Shown: positions 59,597 to 60,000 of the stretch, piece by piece
Numbering within the stretch: the first letter of the stretch is position 1
How the letters are laid out: the number at the start of each line of letters is the position of its first letter
Source of the DNA: Polytrichum commune
Taxonomy: Eukaryota; Streptophyta; Polytrichopsida; Polytrichales; Polytrichaceae
Direction of reading: 5' to 3'
DNA: 60,000 nucleotides
NCBI GenBank assembly: GCA_950295325.1
Contig: OX485809.1
Coordinates: forward strand, 14,386,001-14,446,000
Program-made: the position numbers and the translations under genes
Notes under the pieces: generated by a model
Seen by the model: the letters and a program-made list of their open reading frames with translations, nothing else
Told to the model about the DNA's origin: nothing
The model's database searches: none

Positions 59597-60000
59597 ATCT
59601 AAAGAAAAATTTGGATGGCTTCTGTATAAGTTCTCAGACTCAACTTTTAGCCAAATCACCTATAGTTTGATCCAAAGAGTTTGCAAAACAACTATAATGT
59701 GACGAGAATCTTCCCATCCAACATTACGCAGTTTTAATGCAATAAAATTTTATGAAGTATGTAAAACATGTCACCATCTTAGATCGATAGATCAAATGAT
59801 AGTTAGACACACCGATTTCCTAGGGTCTCACTACCATAATAGTACTCCACCTATGAAGCTCATTGCTTTTTGAACTTCATAAAGCCTACTTCCTTTGTTC
59901 CATCCACTTAAGATTCAAGTTGAAATTTAGTCAATATTAAACATCGTGCAACTTATTCTAAACTCAAAGTGCACCCAACTAAATTTATTCCTAGGGGAAG
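59597..60000. other. Window end, no gene seen
   Basis: AT-rich flank of the Harbinger element. No ORF or element end was recognised before the window ends. Confidence 0.4.

Noticed and set aside
1-60000. CRISPR arrays, bacterial operons, rRNA genes, viral or retroviral polymerase genes
   Set aside because: Searched by eye; no direct-repeat/spacer arrays, ribosomal motifs, reverse transcriptase YXDD or integrase signatures were seen.

Overview
The window looks like nuclear DNA of a land plant, probably a seedless one (bryophyte, lycophyte or fern). It is AT-rich and repeat-rich, with few genes. The genes have GT-AG introns, TATA boxes and AATAAA signals. It carries plant-type GT32 and BTB proteins and an actinoporin-like 'bryoporin' gene of the kind known from mosses and other non-seed plants. 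There is no sign of bacterial operons. The species cannot be named from the sequence.

Layout. 0.6-3.4 kb: a three-exon GT32 glycosyltransferase gene (+). 5.4-23.9 kb: a nested inverted duplication. Its core is two almost identical 4.3 kb arms (9882-14188 and 15503-19810) around a 1.3 kb spacer. Each arm holds one complete three-exon bryoporin-like gene, and the two genes are transcribed away from each other. Outside the core are older, diverged inverted segments and a rearranged relic of the bryoporin downstream region. 24.3-26.7 kb: weak, unrecognised ORFs, including a possible small secreted cysteine-rich peptide. 26.7-27.9 kb: a two-exon BTB/POZ gene (+). 29.4-35.1 kb: a ten-exon gene (-) that I could assemble by hand with every splice phase agreeing. 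It encodes a Crypton-type tyrosine-recombinase (DUF3504) domain fused to a BTB domain and ends in a basic nuclear-localisation-like tail. 43.2-44.9 kb: a single-exon gene (-) with a divergent AP2-like segment and long glutamine-rich repeats. 45-60 kb: mostly transposons, some with readable ends: PIF/Harbinger (55767-59593, TTA target-site duplication), Tigger/pogo (53716-54857, TA duplication), a non-autonomous GGGCC-ended element (49873-51522) and small MITEs.

How the parts relate. The two BTB genes are convergent and share an intron at the same codon of the BTB domain, so they are probably tandem-inverted paralogues, of which only one carries the recombinase domain. The bryoporin pair would be expressed from identical promoters, and the near-identity of the arms suggests recent duplication or continuing gene conversion. 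Several element families share GGGCC termini and may have used the same Harbinger-type transposase.

The most notable candidate system is the recombinase-BTB fusion: a domesticated transposase joined to a ubiquitin-ligase adaptor-type domain, in the manner of vertebrate KCTD1. The gene-bearing palindrome is second. All exon models are hand-built from splice signals and reading frame. No alignment, expression or database search was possible.
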